The notes under the pieces are model-generated. The model searched no databases, had not been told where the DNA came from, and saw only the letters and a program-made list of their open reading frames with translations. Below, piece by piece: positions 23,048 through 36,365 of a DNA stretch of 64,000 nucleotides. Within the stretch, counting starts at the first letter, position 1; each line of letters opens with the position of its first letter. The DNA comes from Pachypanchax playfairii. Taxonomy: Eukaryota; Chordata; Actinopteri; Cyprinodontiformes; Aplocheilidae. The stretch spans positions 1 through 64,000 of the forward strand of contig SSNP01000446.1 in the NCBI GenBank assembly GCA_006937955.1, written 5' to 3'. The position numbers and the translations under genes were made by a program.

Positions 23048-24984
23048 GTAAAATAGTGTACTAATAACTAAATCTATTTTACAACTCAGCAGGTCAATGA
23101 TTCAGATTTAGTTCACTGTATATTTTGTATGTGGAGGTTAGAAATGTTAGTTTTTATAACTGATTTATTTTTAAATCAATTTTATATCATATTATGATAA
23201 ATTCTGCTTTAAAAAGTTGCCCAGTTATGACATCATAAATGACCTTTTCAGACACTATAATTTGTTGAATTTAAGGCTCTGTGGTATCTATTGACAGGCC
23301 TGTGTGGTTTGGCTCTGTACTGCAGAAGGGATTAAAGACTAAATTAGATCTCTGATACAAAGTTAAACTGAATTTTGACTGGTGCTTGTTACTTGTGCCT
23401 TAACTTGTTGCCATCTAATGATTCATACGTTTAGACTCACTCACCTGATACAGCCAGCGTTGTGTCAGAGGTCAGGGATTACAGGTGTTAACAAGCACAA
23501 TCCATGAAAGCTTGACCTCGATTTAGATAAACATTTCACACTGACCCAGACAGATACATGTGCACAGCTTTAGGTTCTTTTCAACATGATACTGAGGCCT
23601 GAGTGATAAAATCACTGCAACACTCAGCTGGCAAAGGAGAAGCAGCACCTGCAAACTGAACTATCATTTGATCATAAATCACTTTTTAGTGATGAAAGAA
23701 TTCAAAGAAAACTGTGAAAATGAAGCAGCACGTTTTCTTTGAATCCAAACTTTCTTGGCTGTGGTGTCGAACATGTTGCCACAAAAGCTTCTTTTAAAAA
23801 AGTCAATTAAAGGTTTGCTGTGGTGAATGTCTGCTGGCTGAACACATTCATGGCTGCTTCACTCATGAGGTTGATGTCATTGTTCTGCTATCTCAAGACG
23901 ACTTGTATGATCTACAGTTAGGGAGAAAATTGCAGGATTAACTTTAAAAAGACTGCAATTGGACTAAAACCTACAACCACACGTTTAAAAAGCCGATTTT
24001 AAAGAAGTTTGTTGGTTTACTTCTAAATATAATTAAGATCAAATTTATTATAATGAATTTTGAGCACGCGGTTGCCCCGACCTGTTTAATCTGATTCTCT
24101 GCTGACTCATTTCTCCTTCTGTCAGTGCTGAGTTGTCAAGAGTATGTGCTCTCGTCTGTGTGGTGATGGGGACAAAAAGTAGGTGACCATATTTTCACTG
24201 GAACATCTTTTGTGCGTTTCTGGGTTGGTCTGAAGCTCAGCCAAAAGGTTGCATCAGCACATTTTACTCATTGGATCTATTTGCAGGAAAAAGAAGCTGC
24301 AGCTCGGCCCTTCAGGCTTCAGCAACCTAATGATGAAACAAAGGATGAGAAAAACAAAAATGTGGCTTATAACTTAGAACACATTTCCTTAGTATTGCTA
24401 GTTTTTATGTATCAACACAGAAGAAGGTCCTTCCTGGTTCTGGTTCTGCTGGCGGTCTCGTTAAAAGGAGTTTTTCCAACTCAGCAGTAAAAACCTGAGG
24501 TGAGCTCTAAACACAGAAACTGCTCATATGTTGGATTCAGTTCAGTTTGTTTCTAGATTTTTGGTAACTTACTTCCTCTGTCTCAATTGTCAGTTGTCAT
24601 GGTGACACCAAACCACTGTGACAGGATAAGAGGACCATTTGACTGCAACAACATCAAATGACATATTGCTCGTGTGTTGCAGAGAGAAACACTGTCACTG
24701 ATGAGTCAACAGAAGAAACAGCTGTCATCGCTTCTACACTGAAGGATGATAAAACACCTGAGGTTCCCTGTTCACCTCGGAAAGGTGAAGGTGCCAAAGA
24801 GACCAGAGCTGCATCAGTCAAAAAGTCAGCAAATTTAGTAAAAATCAGAGTTCTTTAAAGGAAACATGATGTTAGATGATTTTAAACGAGTCTGGGATTC
24901 AGGACCTGGAAATCTGAGAGGAATTATCCATCCGCCTAACGGGGTGTTTCCTTTTAACTTCTGAGTTATGAATAAACACATTAA
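23048..24984. other. Intergenic DNA between the solo LTR and NOL10
   Basis: No gene is supported. The frames near 24212 and 24658 show no motifs or conserved domains. Confidence 0.5.
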
Positions 24985-24990
24985 TTTATT
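24985..24990 (-). terminator. NOL10: NOL10 poly(A) signal
   Basis: AATAAA on the minus strand (TTTATT on the plus strand), about 360 bases past the NOL10 stop. A second possible signal lies at about 24970 on the opposite strand only. Confidence 0.5.
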
Positions 24991-25351
24991 TTAAAGAACA
25001 AAAAAAAAGATAAAGATTCATACTGAACCAAATATTTGTAAACATGTTGGATTAAACAATATATTGTTCCAAAGAAGATAAAAAAAATACATCATTTCTC
25101 TTCAGCTTTTTAAACCCTCTCATCACATGTCCATCCCTGCTCAGTCATCATCAGAAAAACTGCAGCCTGTTTTTATATTTCAACAGAAACGGATAAAGTT
25201 TGTGGTTTTAATAGATTAAAAACACCCAGCTGGAGGACAAGGTTAGATCTTCACCAGTTTCAGAGTCTGTTCTGGTCCTGCAGCTGAAATCAAAAAAGAA
25301 ACTAAATCATTTTGAGTCCAGGTTGAGGATTGTGGTGCCTCAGTCCTTCTT

Positions 25352-28300
25352 TCAGTGTCGACCTCTTCCTCTTCCCCAGCCTCTCCCGCGGCTGCTGCTC
25401 AGGTGTCCAGCTGAGCGTCTCAGCTTCTTCCTCTCCTCATGGTGGTCCCGCTCCGCCTGCTGCTGCTTCCTCTGCTGCTCCGACTGCACAAACAAGTCAG
25501 GATGTTAAACTTTAGCTAGATGATGACTGGAGAAATCATTTTACTGCGTAATTCATTTTCAGGATCAATTTTACGTGATTTAGTGATTTTTCTAATCACT
25601 GAAATATTTGTCATTATGATAAGGATTTAATCAAGTTTCTAGATTTTCCTTTAAGATCTTGCTGCGAGGAGTTATTTGGTTTGATTTTGTTTATGAAACA
25701 CATGATGAAGGCTGCTCTTCTTCCATTTGCTCTTAAAGCTGAAACACGGAGGCCTGACGTTGTGCAATAAAAAAAACAAACAACAACCACAAAGAAGATA
25801 TTTTCCTCAAAGTTACAAAAAACGGAAAAACCTTCAACGTCTAAAAACCCGCTAAAACGGTTAAAAATCTATTTGTACTTTCAGTTTAATTTTGTAAATA
25901 TGTTTTGTAAAAATGTCACCTTTCTTGTGCTTTTTGACTAAAAATATTGTGTAAATAAAATCTGTCAGTTTGGAACCGTTGAAGCTCGTTCTCTTCACCT
26001 CACATGACTCACAGCAGCGTCTCATTTATGGTTCAGCAGCTGTTCCATATTTATCTGTGTTTCAAAGTGAAACATTGAGGAGAAACAGCGTCTTACATGA
26101 TAAATTAGTTGCGTACCTTTTTGAGGGTGAAGGTCAGCTGTTTGCTGCCAACTGTTGAGTCGACAGAGCTGGTGGTTCCTGAATGTTCCTCCAACTTCAG
26201 CCGTTCCTCCAGAGAAGCTCTAAAACACACACAATATCAGCTCAGTGTAACATTCAGGAAAGTTAAATCAGTCTGCAGCAGCTGAAAGTCTTAAAACTCT
26301 CTCAACAAACACGTACTTCTGTAGTTTCTGCTTTCGGTTCATATCGTTGAAACTTCTGAACTCCTCTCCGGGTTTAATCTGATAAAACTGCGGCTGACTC
26401 GTCTTCTTGCTTTCGGCCATGTTTGAGGTTTCTTCTTTCTTCTGATCCAGCAGGATGGTGTTACGGTCGGCTTCCTTCCTCTCCTGCCGCCGGCGGTCTC
26501 TGTCCTCCTGCCGCAGTAACCTCCTCTGCTCCCTCACCTCCTCCACCCAGCTCTTATCATCATCAGAACTCTCCTCCTCGGAGCTGGCTTTTCCCTCCGG
26601 CTCCTCTTCATCTTCATCCATCTGGATGAGGAGCAGAAAGTTACTCGTGTGTTTTAAAAATCCTTCCTACAATGAAATCGTATGTTTGTGTTACCTGTTG
26701 TGCGTCAGCAGCCTGCTGAGCCAGCAGACGCAGCTTCTTCTTCCTCTTCTGTCCCACCTTGGAGACGATGGGGTTGAGCAGCCGGAACTCTTCACTCTGC
26801 TCGTCCACCTGGAAGTCTGGGTTTTCAAACATCACTCTGAAACGATCATCTCCCAGGATGCTCGGGAGAGCCTGCAGTGGTGAAAAAGATCGGGTTAATT
26901 AAAAGAAACTGTTTATGGGTGTTGTGGTGGAAAGAAAACATCATTTTCACCACTCAACCAAAACAAATTATAGAATATAAGTTAGTTATTTCTGTAAAAT
27001 GTGTTAGTTAGTTTTCTGTGTCAGGAAATGGAACGTAGAGGCTGCGCCGACACAAATGAATCACCTGAGGCGAGAACTGAATTAAAGATTTGTGCAAATG
27101 TCTCGTGCGTAACAAAACAAAAGTAGCCAGTTTCCAGGACTAAATACAAAGTTACATCAGAGCACAAACAGGGCGTGGCAGTGTTGATGTTTGTAGTCCC
27201 GTTTTACTACCTTGCCCTTCTTTTTCCTAGAAGCCTCCTCTGCCTCATCATCACCCTCCTCCATCAGCTTGAGTGCCAACTCTTTGTTCACCTTCGGCAG
27301 CTTCTGTCTCAGAACAAAATGTACACACGATTACACAAATACAGCAAAGACTCTTATGAAATTCACTCTGAGAAAAACATGAATGCTGGCATCTTCAAAT
27401 GAAACTTATAGGACTTCCAAGAAGTTTTGAGCATTTTTCAGTTTTGAAACCTGAAAACCAGGATGTTATGTAAGTTTGTTTCTAGGCGTTGGACAAAAGC
27501 TGAGCTGGTAGTAACCGGAATAATCCTGTTTGATCACAGCAGTTAACTCTGTAATGGGAGTGATACATTTCAACTGATAAAAGTGAAAAATATACGTAAT
27601 ACAGGAAAGAATGTCAGTAAATAAGAGCTTGACTCAGGACTTCTCACCTTAACCTGAACTCTCTGAGTCCTGGTCTCCTCGATCTTCTGACGGATCTTAT
27701 CCTTACGATACTCCTCGTATGCAAAAGGATTCGCCATGCTTTTCACCTGTGGTCAAAACAAACACAATACATCCAACATTTACAGCAACCTCCAACAAAC
27801 ATCTGATCATATAGAACAGCTTGTGTTCCATCCTACCTTGTGATAAAGCCTTATGTCCATGAAGAAGCCGTGCATGTAGGCCCTCACTAGAGACGTTCCA
27901 ACCAGGTGGGACAAGCCTGATACCGTAATTATTAATGGAGCAAAAAAGACATATTAGTGGATATAAAATTCAGATTTTAAAAGGACAAATATTTATTGGA
28001 TTGTTGAATTAAATTCCTGAAGTATGAATTGTAGTAACTTTTAGTGATGCCTCTGGGTTTTCTGGTGTTGTACAAAATCTACATTTAATTTCAGATTTTA
28101 CTACCATTACATTAAGTATTCATGGTACCCAGAGGAAGAACTCAGAAGGGAACACTTGTACTAGGAACATTTAAAACATGTTGTTTTTATTTGCATTCAA
28201 AATGTTTCAGACCTGCAAAACCTGCAGTTTTGAAGAACATTCTGTATTCAGTGTCATTTCAACACAAGTTGTACTTTTTAATATGCTTCAAAGTGTTAAA

Positions 28301-31300
28301 GACCGCGTTATAAAAGCTCTAAAACTGTTAAAATAAAGCTGAAATATACTAATGGAATATTTTAATACTTTTAGTGGGGTTCTGCCCAGTACCTGTGAGC
28401 AGCTGGTCTGTATAAATAACTACCTGAGGTAAAAGTAACAAGGTGTAAAAATTCACATCAAACTGTTAGTTTAAACTTCCAGGAAGCTTCTGCTGTTTGA
28501 GTTGATTTAGATTTCAAAGTTTTTTCTTCCTGTCAATCAGCCCAGTTTCCTCACTGACAAATTAAATACTTCCTATAGCTCAACATGAAGAAATAAATGC
28601 TGCAGGAGACAGAATATCTGGTTTTGGTCAAATGGTGGGATGAATGTAAAACATCTTTTTGAAAGGAATGTTTTTATTGCAGCCTTATTCATCTGTCAGC
28701 AGATGAAAACAACTGGAATGCACCGGTTTAATTGCATCATCTCCTCTTTAATAAACTGTTATAAACCCCAGCGCACGCAGAACATCTGTCGTGTGGATGG
28801 GAGCGGCTGGATGTCTGTGACTGGAGGAATATTTGATGAGTTCCAGCCTGTTCATCTGAGAGGAGAACGCAGAACGTGGAGCAACTTACTGGGAACTTTC
28901 ATCAATACGCTGTACTCAGAAAACCTCTGCAGGCTTACGTAACAGGGCTCCTGTAAATCAACACTGCTGTCCCCAGGGACCCCCCCCTTTTATACCACAT
29001 AAGCCAACCATCTTCCTGCTGTCTTGTCATTTGATCTCTTTACTGCTGAGCCAGCATTCCAGTGTTCATTCAACCCGTCCAGTGTCGTCTCCTTCCACAG
29101 TCTACTCTTCTTACCTAAAGCCTCTCGGTCATTCCTCGGGCTTCCACTCAGACATTCTCACCCTCCTAACAACCCTCTCACCATGACGCCTCAGTGACCA
29201 TCTTTTCTTTTTCAAAGAATCAGTGAATTAATTGTGTTCTTTGTTTCATAGTGAGGTCTCACCCAGATTGTCCAGGTCCTTCCTGGTGACGAACTTGTAG
29301 TCATCGTACACGGTGCTCTCTGGGCTCTCTTCCAGCTCCTCTGTGAGGCTGTCAAGGAACGAGCACCACCGAGGTGCAGGGCCCAGAGCCTGAACACACA
29401 AACACACATGCAGGGTTCAGATTTAGACTCGAGTATGAAATCTGTCATGTGTTTGCTGAAACTAAAATAGACCAACTGTTCCTGCTCGTGTTTCTATTCC
29501 AGTTAGGAGTGACCCTCCCTTATTTCCCAGAGAATCAAAGGATTACTGTAGTGATACAGTAAGATAACAAGCAAAAGAGACACACGATGAGCGGCCATTT
29601 TTTCTGTTATATACACATTTAAAAACTATTTATCCTCCCACAGACCAACATCTGTAACTGATGTTTAGATTTTTCATCATTATCAGTTACCTGGAAAAAA
29701 TGTAAGTGGTCAATGTGATTAATATTCCTAATAATAACTATATTTAATTTTAAATCAAAGCTGCCAAGCAGCTCCTCCTAACAGCAACTCTTCAGTCAGA
29801 CTCTGCAGTTTTTTAAAGAATTTAGAAAACATTTAATTTAGTTTTTAACTGATAATTCTGCATCAAACAGCAGATTAGATACATTCTAACATTTAGTCTT
29901 GTATCAGTGATCTATATTGATAAATGATCAGCTGATTAAGAGTTTATTTGTATGCTTTGAGTAATGCTTCTGATTTAAACCTGTTTTAAAGCATTTATTC
30001 CAAAACTGATGATATTGACTCAGTTTTAACCTGATTTATATGATTAAACCGTATCATCTCCTGCAAAAGCAAATAGCAGAAAATGCTGGTAAACACATTT
30101 TCAGTAACATTAATAGTTTGTAACTTTTAAAGAAGTTTTCTGTGCAGAAACACCAACATGAGAGAATGAATGCAGGTCAAAGGTCATCTGCTCGTAACAC
30201 ATTGATGGTTTATTAACTTGAAATCAAGGGACAAACCGAGGAACTTCCTGGTCTGACGGATCAATCGGTTGATTTAGGGCTGATGTCACATCACTGAGGC
30301 TAAAGTCAACACAATCCCGTGTACGGCTGTAAGTTTTTGTGAAGAGATAAAACTGTTGAGTTGTTCTAAGCACAGACACGCGATAAGCAGAAGCAGAACG
30401 CTCAGAAGTATTTTCAGATGCAGGTAACTACAACAAGCTGCTCAAACAAGCCTGAGCATTTCCAACACAAAACACGCACGCAATGAAGACAAGTAAAGAC
30501 TGAACCTGCATCAGAACCTGAATTCCTCTGAATAGTTCATCAAATCTGGTCAATTATAGTCAAACAAACACACAGAAGTGGATTTTACTCCACTGATTCA
30601 ACAAATAGTAATCAAGGTATTACTGTAACCTGACAGGCTCAAACCAATCAAAAGGTTACACATAGAACACATAGCTCACCTGTCAACAACCTCCCAGACT
30701 GTCTCACAGAGAGGATTAAGTTATTTTTGTTAATAATGTCACCTTAGTGTGAAAAAAGGTCCACCTCACCTTTAACATCCTCATTTACACAAAGCAAAGT
30801 CACGTTTACTGTACACACACGTCTGTACTGCAGGAACAACATGAGATCAGGTTTGACTCGCATCTCTGAGACTTTTTGAGCATCGCAAACAAAAAAACAA
30901 ACTTTGTTTAACACTGAACATGTTTTCAAACAACCAGCTGAATTCCAGCTGAGCGCACAGCTTCACTGGCACACAGGACTTCCTGTTACGGCATCATAAA
31001 CTCTCTGAATATATCACTGATGAGCTAATCACATGACTAACAGGATGTGAATGTAATGTTGTGTTTCAGTACACACCGGGATGTAGAACGTGTTCATTTT
31101 GGGGTCTTCATTGGCAGTGAAGAGCATACCTGCTCAAAAAAACCCAAAAACAAATCAGTGAATGCTGTTAGAATCAGGATGACAGTAATGATTTTAAATA
31201 ATAAAAATTCAAAGGGAAAATCTTCTCCTTTCAAATCCTTGAACTCAGAATGAACAGTGAATGTTGATGCTGCAGCAAAATGGCACCACCTAATGGTTAA

Positions 31301-34300
31301 AACCCCCAAAACTAAGATGTAAGTTAAACATACGGAGCTTTTTCACAACAAATCCTCAACAGCCAAGAGTCAAACCCCTCTGAGGGTGTTCTCACCTGAT
31401 CCAGGATACATGCAGACATGATTGATGTTGGACTGAGGCTGTATGGAGGAAAACAGCTTCCCCTGGAGTCAAACATGAGACACAAATGTCAAAAACATCA
31501 GACCCTTTTCAGACAGACATCTTTTCATCTCATTAAGTCCCATTTGTTTGTTTTTAATGAAAAACCCTTTAGTGTTGATTGAATTTTTTCACATAATCAG
31601 AGCGATTTGCAAACAGCCTTTAAAACATGGCTGTAACAGTCGTTACTTACTGTGTCTTTGTTCCAGATCTTTATTATCTTAGAATCTGCAGACACAATAA
31701 GATCCAGCTGATGGTGGAAGTTTAGGGATTTGATTGGCAGGTTGTAGAAATGGTCTTTAACTAGCAGCGGTTGGTTGGAGCGCAGGTCATAAAGCAGCAC
31801 CTGAAAACAAACGAGTCCAGAGAAGTTTTTACATCTTTAAATTCTACAAGATGAAGATTTTAACAACGGTTCAGTGCTAGGTCTCACCTGTCCTGTGCTC
31901 ATGCCCACCGCCATGGAGAGGGCATCATTAAATTTCAGGGCGCTTATAGAAGGTAAACCTTGAACCCTGTCAGCAAACGCACCATCAGAATATCACATCA
32001 GTGCTAAACTAATACAGAGTACAGGAACAGTTTGCAGCTGGATGTTTCTATAGTGAGACATTATGTTCATGTTTCTATGGAGAAAAGCACCCTGAGAGGC
32101 TGAGATCAGCGTAACAGCTCGGTTCTTACTCTGTTCCTTCAGTCAGGCTGCTCAGTGCACAGTCCAGAAGGCCCACTCGGTGCCGCACACGAGGGTCCCA
32201 ACATTCGACCCGACCCTGGTCAACAAACAGGACACAGACAGTCAAAAGTAACGTTCAGATTTTACAACAGATTGGGACAAAACAAAAAGCTCCAGTCTGT
32301 TTGGGAAGAGAACTTTTATTGTGCTGTTTCTTTCGTTTTGCACCTTGTTGACACTTCCTGCAGAACAGATCACAATAACAAGCACACGTCAGATAAATAC
32401 TGTAAACGCAAAAAAATGTATGTATATGTATTGTTTTGAGAGTTTTTTAATCGTGTAACTTTTTTTTATGTCTTTTGAATAGTAGCATATCTGCTCTCAG
32501 CACCTTTATTGGTCAGGCTATGGTAAGACCCTTTAGACAGTAGTGTTGTATTTCTATGTAAAAGTTGTCTTTTTTTTTCCCCCCCAAAAAAAAGAAAATG
32601 CAATACCTCCAGCAAAAACTACTTCTGTTTATTTGTCCTGACCAGTGAAAATCTACAACGTCTATGTGTCAACGTCCAGCCCGTCATAAAGTGTGACATC
32701 ATTGGCAGGCGCAGGACCTACACCAGCGTGTCCGTGCTGCCCCTGCAGATTAAACACACACACCCCGAGCTGTGAGAGTCTGAAGCAAGACACTAAACAC
32801 CACCGTTTGTAGTATTTTACTTTCTATAAATGTCTCGGTGAAAATGTGCATTTGGCTGTGAGAGTTACAGGAATTAATTTTGCATTTTATTCAGGCAGCC
32901 CGAGGGGCAGCACTCATGAGGAGGGGCCTGGAGGAGACAGGATTTTAGGTAAACCGAGCATTTTACTTCCTGGTTGAAGAATAACTCGAGAATATAATTT
33001 ATATCTCAGGACAAATGAAGACTGTGGATCAGTGGTTAGAGCGGTCGTCCTCCAACTTGAAGGTTAGTGGATCGATCCCGGCTTCCACCGCCACATGTTG
33101 AAGTGTCCTTGGGCAAGACACTGAACCCCATGTTGCCCCCCGATCTGCGTATCAGGTTGTGTGAGTGTTAGCCCCTCCCCTCTCCTGTGTGAATGACAAA
33201 AAAACTGTAGTGTGAAGCGCTTTGGGGGTCGTAGGACCTAATTAAAGCGCTATACACGTGCACGCCATTTACCATTTAACATCAAAGGTAAGATTTTATT
33301 ATATATGTGTTTATCCCAGACACTGAAAGCTGTAAAATAGCAGGATACAGAACCTTTAAGTCTCAGTTAAAGTCTGCAGAAAAATGAGTGAGAAGCGGAG
33401 TCGACGGGATAAGAGCTGATGTAGCTGCTTTCCCGACATTTGCATTTAGGGAAATGAGAGGACAGTAAAGCAGGAATAAAACGTCACTGTGGCTGTGACC
33501 TAGAACACTTACCTCAGAGGTCCCTGTTGCAAACAAGTGATGGATGAGGTTGATGTCACATACATTGTTCTCCCTGGTTAACAAGGAGAAAAGAACATCT
33601 CACATCACGTTAACATCAAACACAGTCTGAAGAAACCAGCTGGCTGTACTTACACTGCATCAGTCTGAAGCGAGTTCAGGAAGCGTCCCTGTTCCAGGTT
33701 CAGTCTGTAAACCTCTGAGCTGAGAGTGAAAACAAACACTGTTAATTCTGTCTTGAAAGAATAAAACACACCTGAACAGAAGCTTCACTTAACATCAAAC
33801 ACGGAGATCCACTCTCACCTTGACCCCACAAAGTAAAGGTCGCAGGACGGATAGTGGTATGAAAAATCCCGGCCGAACTTTGGAATGCGCGTCTTGTAGT
33901 AGTGTCCATGTTGGGAGTGGAACTCAACGTGGCGGTCGCAGTGCAAAAAGACCAACTGAACATGAACACAAGACTTTGTTTGGCTTCTACAAATAATTTT
34001 AGAAGGAGACAATATTTGACAAACAATCCAACATAGTCACCATGAATGAAACGTCTCACCTTTGAGTAGTCGTCTGACAGGATTTCAAAAGCCACAACTG
34101 CAAGAGGAAGAAAAAAATAGGAGGAATTTAGTCGACAAACAAGAAGGAAAATCAGTGAAATAATGAGTCAATCACTTACCATCTGAATCCAAACAACGCT
34201 CGAATTTCAGGGACAGCTGATAAGTGTCATAACAGCGAATTCTGGGTTTGTAAGTGCCTGAAATTTAAATAACAAACCGTTGACTTTTCTGGATGTACGA

Positions 34301-35356
34301 AAAACGACACAAAGTTTTTCTGAAACCAAAACTTGTCTCACCTGCTGCCAGGATGAACTGACCGTCCCGGGACACTTTGATGGACGTGCACACCGTGGGC
34401 ATCTCAAAGTCCTGGATGAGCTCGATCCGATGCTGAATGTCTGGAAACAATGAAAAGAACAACAATGAACATAAATAACCGAGTTACGGTAACGAAACTA
34501 CAGACGTCAACTTACCTGCATCTTTTTTCTGCAGCTGTCTTTTCTTTCGATCGGACAACCACTGCGTTAAAAAAGACACCAAGACTCATCAGAAATAACT
34601 TGCTAATGAAACTCAGGCTCAGATTAACCTTCTGAAACTCAGGCTCAGATTAACCTTCTGAAACTCAGGCTCAGATTAACCTTCTGAAACTCGGGCTCAG
34701 ATTAACCTTCTGAAACTCGGGCTCAGATTAACCTTCTGAAACTCGGGCTCAGATTAACCTTCTGAAACTCAGGCTCAGATTAACCTTCTGAAACTCAGGC
34801 TCAGATTAACCTTCTGAAACTCAGGCTCAGATTAACCTTCTGAAACTCAGGCTCAGATTAACCTTCTGAAACTCAGGCTCAGATTAACCTTCTGAAACTC
34901 AGGCTCAGATTAACCTTCTGAAACTCAGGCTTGTCTTTGTTCCTCGAAGGTTAACTTGTAATTTCCTCAATAACATCAAGGTTTGGGTTCTGAAAAGTTT
35001 CATTAAAACACGTGTAGGACTCTCCGCAGTGTATCTGGGATTATTGTTATGATGCAAAACCAACTGGTTACCACCGACTTGTGTTTCTCTAAAATGGTAA
35101 AGTCCAACTATACCTTGGACTAAACATGGACTAAAACTTAAATGACCTATAGATGAAGAATATGTAAAGATTTCAGGACAGTCTGTCTCTGTGATCCAGA
35201 TACAAACAGTGAAGCCGGTGTATCGGCTACTGATTTGTCAAAGCTAGCTAAATATCAAAGCTTTAAAAAAACAAAAACATGATTTATTACCTCAGGTAGA
35301 GACTTCCCATAGCTTAAATTATAAATGTTCACGTCGTTAACGTTGGATATCTGCAT
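25352..35356 (-). CDS. NOL10: Nucleolar protein 10
   Basis: WD-repeat nucleolar protein related to yeast Enp2, which works in small-subunit processome assembly and 18S rRNA maturation. I traced 21 coding exons on the minus strand: 35356-35291, 34561-34516, 34440-34342, 34257-34180, 34097-34060, 33955-33819, 33719-33654, 33573-33513, 32215-32130, 31966-31888, 31800-31651, 31462-31396, 31129-31077, 29389-29263, 27916-27837, 27746-27648, 27303-27211, 26871-26695, 26621-26317, 26219-26117 and 25483-25352. They total 713 aa (human 688). The N-terminus is MQISNVNDVNIYNLSYGKSL. Beta-propeller strands follow (for example VLLYDLRSNQPLL, LIVSADSKIIKIWNKD). Then come the NUC153 domain region (FRVMFENPDFQVDEQSEEFR), an acidic/basic coiled region and an RG-rich tail (RGRGWGRGRGRH). 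Confidence 0.96.
33020..33285 (+). repeat. tRNA-derived SINE in a NOL10 intron
   Basis: A pol III head with box A-like TGGTTAGAGCGG (33034-33045) and box B-like GGATCGATCCCGG (33068-33080) is followed by a tRNA-unrelated body with GAAGCGCTTTGGGGGTCGTA and AAAGCGCTATAC. It ends in a short CATTTACCATTTA repeat near 33268-33281. This is the usual plan of a fish SINE. It is antisense to NOL10. Confidence 0.8.
34604..34932. repeat. 26-bp minisatellite in NOL10 intron 1
   Basis: About 12.6 tandem copies of the unit CTGAAACTCAGGCTCAGATT + AACCTT (26 bp). Variation is minimal: three or four copies read ACTCGGGC instead of ACTCAGGC. The array starts about 43 bases upstream, in transcript terms, of the NOL10 exon 2 acceptor (exon 2 ends at 34561). 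Near-identity of the units points to recent expansion. Confidence 0.95.
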
Positions 35357-35999
35357 TTCGGAACGAGTTCTCTACACCGGACCCACGTTGTTGAACCAAA
35401 CAGGAAGCGGGAATGGAACTCGTGAAGAAATGGGTCCGAGTGGAAACAAGGTCGACCACGAGCGTCTCTAAGGTTCTGGGCTTCATTGGCCGCAAAACAT
35501 CCAATAAAAACATCAACAACCCAAAGTAAATGTCTGGAAAATGCATCAGCAGATTTGATCACATTTTGTTTAAAAAGCTTGCTGAATAATTTAAGAGGTA
35601 GCTATTTCAAATATTTTTGGTGGAAATCCTGATAAAAGCTTTGCAACTCCAGCATGAATCACTTATTCTATTCCAACAATAATTTAGTTTAGTCATAAAA
35701 TAGTGACGAAATTACCATCTAAATTTACCACAAGATAAAGTAATGATTCCTCAATTGATGCACATGAGGGATAATCACCTTCTTTTTAAGATATTGTAAA
35801 CTAGAAGTGTTTTATTCTTGATACTGGAGTCCAAGAAGACAAAAAAGTTTATATACAGTATATTTCACTTCTTTCTTTTGTTGTGTATTTGCACTGAGAT
35901 CACCTGAGAGACACAAACTTCCTGCAAGTGATACTAGAAAACAGCATGCTGTTTAGACGGTGTAAAGTGGATCTGCTGATCAGTCATTAGTCCGTCTCA

Positions 36000-36069
36000 G
36001 GTGAAGCTGCTGGTCAGACTAAAACTCTCACTGAGGCAATGTCCCAAGATGATGAAGATAACTTGAAGG
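36000..36069 (+). other. ATP6V1C2: ATP6V1C2 5' leader exon (inferred)
   Basis: A splice donor AACTTGAAG|GTAAAT at 36069 precedes the first coding exon, whose acceptor lies near 36296 (TTTTTCAG). The transcription start is not determined; NOL10 begins divergently 640 bases to the left, so the intervening DNA probably serves both promoters. Confidence 0.4.
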
Positions 36070-36365
36070 TAAATAACCTGCTAAGAATGTCTAATTCTTT
36101 ATCATTTTCAAAGTGCTTTTACTTTATGTGTTTTAAGATTTCTTATATTTAATAATACAACTAATTTAAACATTTTAGGTGCTTTTATTTTAGGTCAGTT
36201 TGATGTAAAAGTAGAATTCTGAGTATTTCCAGTCACAGAGCTGACGTTTTTATGTGTTTTTTTCTTTTTCTTTTTGCAATTCAGCAATTTTTCAGCAGGT
36301 ACCAAAACCTACTGTTGTGAGGAGGGATTTCTGACTGGAAGTCTTTATGTAAAGCAAAAGGAATC

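Noticed and set aside
33001..33100. Possible functional tRNA gene
   Set aside because: The A and B box words belong to the head of a SINE. The cloverleaf is not intact and the body continues into SINE sequence.
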